Source: Dactylorhiza incarnata
Lineage: Eukaryota; Streptophyta; Magnoliopsida; Asparagales; Orchidaceae
Reading direction: 5' to 3'
Length of the DNA: 64,000 nt
Assembly (NCBI GenBank): GCA_033032865.1
Contig: JAWHQI010000028.1
Coordinates: 3,863,001-3,927,000 of the forward strand
This document shows positions 63,301-64,000 of this stretch, piece by piece. The notes beneath the pieces were generated by a model, which was given only the letters and a program-made list of their open reading frames with translations, searched no databases and was not told the DNA's origin. A program made the position numbers and the translations under genes. Numbering within the stretch: the first letter of the stretch is position 1; each line of letters begins with the position of its first letter.

Positions 63301-64000
63301 AAATTCACACTGACAGATATCACTATATCATAGGTCTAGTCAAATGTTTGGAATTTTACAGAATATTTCAGCCATGATTATTTCATTAATTCACTTAGTG
63401 TAAAATCCCAACAAATTAATTTAGTAAAGTAAATGGTGCTCAATAATTCCCAATAAATTCCAGAGGTGTATTATGTCCAAACAATGCTTAAGGCAGAGTT
63501 GTGTATTTTCCCTAGGTGATTTGGTCACTATTAATGTACATAATTAAAAATGTGACATATAGAGAAATATGAAAATACCCAGAAAGTATAAGTCAAAAAA
63601 TTCCAACCTCTCCAAGGGTGATACATTTCCTCATATTACATGCATGGACAAAATCTCACCGCCATGTAGCAATCCATCTGGGAGAAATTCGCCAAATACA
63701 ACTTTGGTGCTAAATGCACGCCATTCTCTCATACACTACTTTTACATGCATGTGGAATTTCCCAAACATGCACATGCCCAAATTGTCTGAAATTTTTACC
63801 AGAGGCATATCATGACCTAATAAGACTCCCACCAAAAATTTGGGTTCTTTAGGGTTCTTATACCCACTTAATTTAATCATGCATGAATAATTAAATTACT
63901 ACAAAAACTATAATAAAAAAATTCTAAAAATTCTTATTTTTGGGCAGGGGGTGTATTTGGGCACGACTCATGTATGTCCAAAATTTCAGCCTATTTGGAG
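60399..64000 (-). mobile_element. Tekay-like LTR, runs off the right edge
   Basis: Starts TGTAAGACCCCC exactly inside RT coding sequence, the same plus-strand end as the LTR at 47029, so minus orientation is likely. Like that LTR it has no recognisable gene. It includes a gggcacctcccgtcgggg segment (61440), the segment shared with 23568-23675 and a tandem array near 62810-63215. The far end, and whether coding sequence follows, is outside the window. Confidence 0.75.
62810..63215. repeat. About 148-bp diverged tandem repeat, nearly 3 copies
   Basis: AGGG-TTAATAATGATCCAAAA recurs at 62857, 63002 and 63153, and gccataagctcattttaaga at 62949 and about 63090. AT-rich. Confidence 0.8.

Overview
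This is plant nuclear DNA, almost wholly built from LTR retrotransposons and their fragments, with nested insertions up to three levels deep. The pol domain orders (Ty1-copia with integrase before reverse transcriptase; Ty3-gypsy with integrase last), the initiator-methionine-tRNA primer sites, a Tat-type dual RNase H element, a SIRE-type copia pol and a Cassandra-like LTR carrying 5S rRNA-like sequence all point to a flowering plant. I cannot name the species. I see no tRNA or rRNA gene, no CRISPR array and no intact host gene. One short candidate terminal exon (19628-19696) and one unrecognised coding-like patch (45231-45600) are the only possible host coding traces.

Layout. 1-1675: end of a SIRE-like LTR lying in a Tat gag fragment (1676-2107). 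2108-4654: Tekay/Del-like LTR sequence ending in a 175-bp tandem array. 4655-6112: copia 5' LTR, primer site and gag fused in frame to a gypsy reverse transcriptase fragment, ending in a (CA)n tract. 6419-16281: a nearly complete minus-strand Tat element with two very similar LTRs, each holding an array of GC-rich hairpins. 17121-18325: LTR end, primer site and gag of a second Tat element. 19977-20162: a foldback element with retroviral-type ends. 20395-32812: a minus-strand Tork-like copia element broken twice, by a SIRE-like non-autonomous element (20704-27979) in RNase H and by a solo LTR (30630-31893) in the protease. 33454-35957: a 49-G run, a dispersed repeat, GT microsatellite and a hAT-like element with its own hairpin array. 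35958-43950: a decayed plus-strand SIRE element. 44740-45141: Cassandra-like LTR. 45677-45960: CACTA-type subterminal repeats. About 46130-60398: a decayed Tekay-like element whose LTR holds a copia element (46485-55720, target duplication CTTAT), itself holding a 4.6-kb LTR (47029-51640, duplication CCATT), plus a solo SIRE-like LTR (56897-58426, duplication TAATG). From 60399 another Tekay-like LTR begins inside the reverse transcriptase and runs off the window.

Nothing looks capable of autonomous movement; every pol has stops or frameshifts, and the Tat element is the least decayed. Two themes cut across unrelated families. First, many LTRs carry clusters of short GC-rich, CpG-containing palindromes or hairpins, with a different motif in each family. 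Second, long G or C homopolymers (11 to 49 bases) occur about a dozen times, several growing out of short runs in retrotransposon coding sequence or at one conserved site in SIRE-like LTRs.
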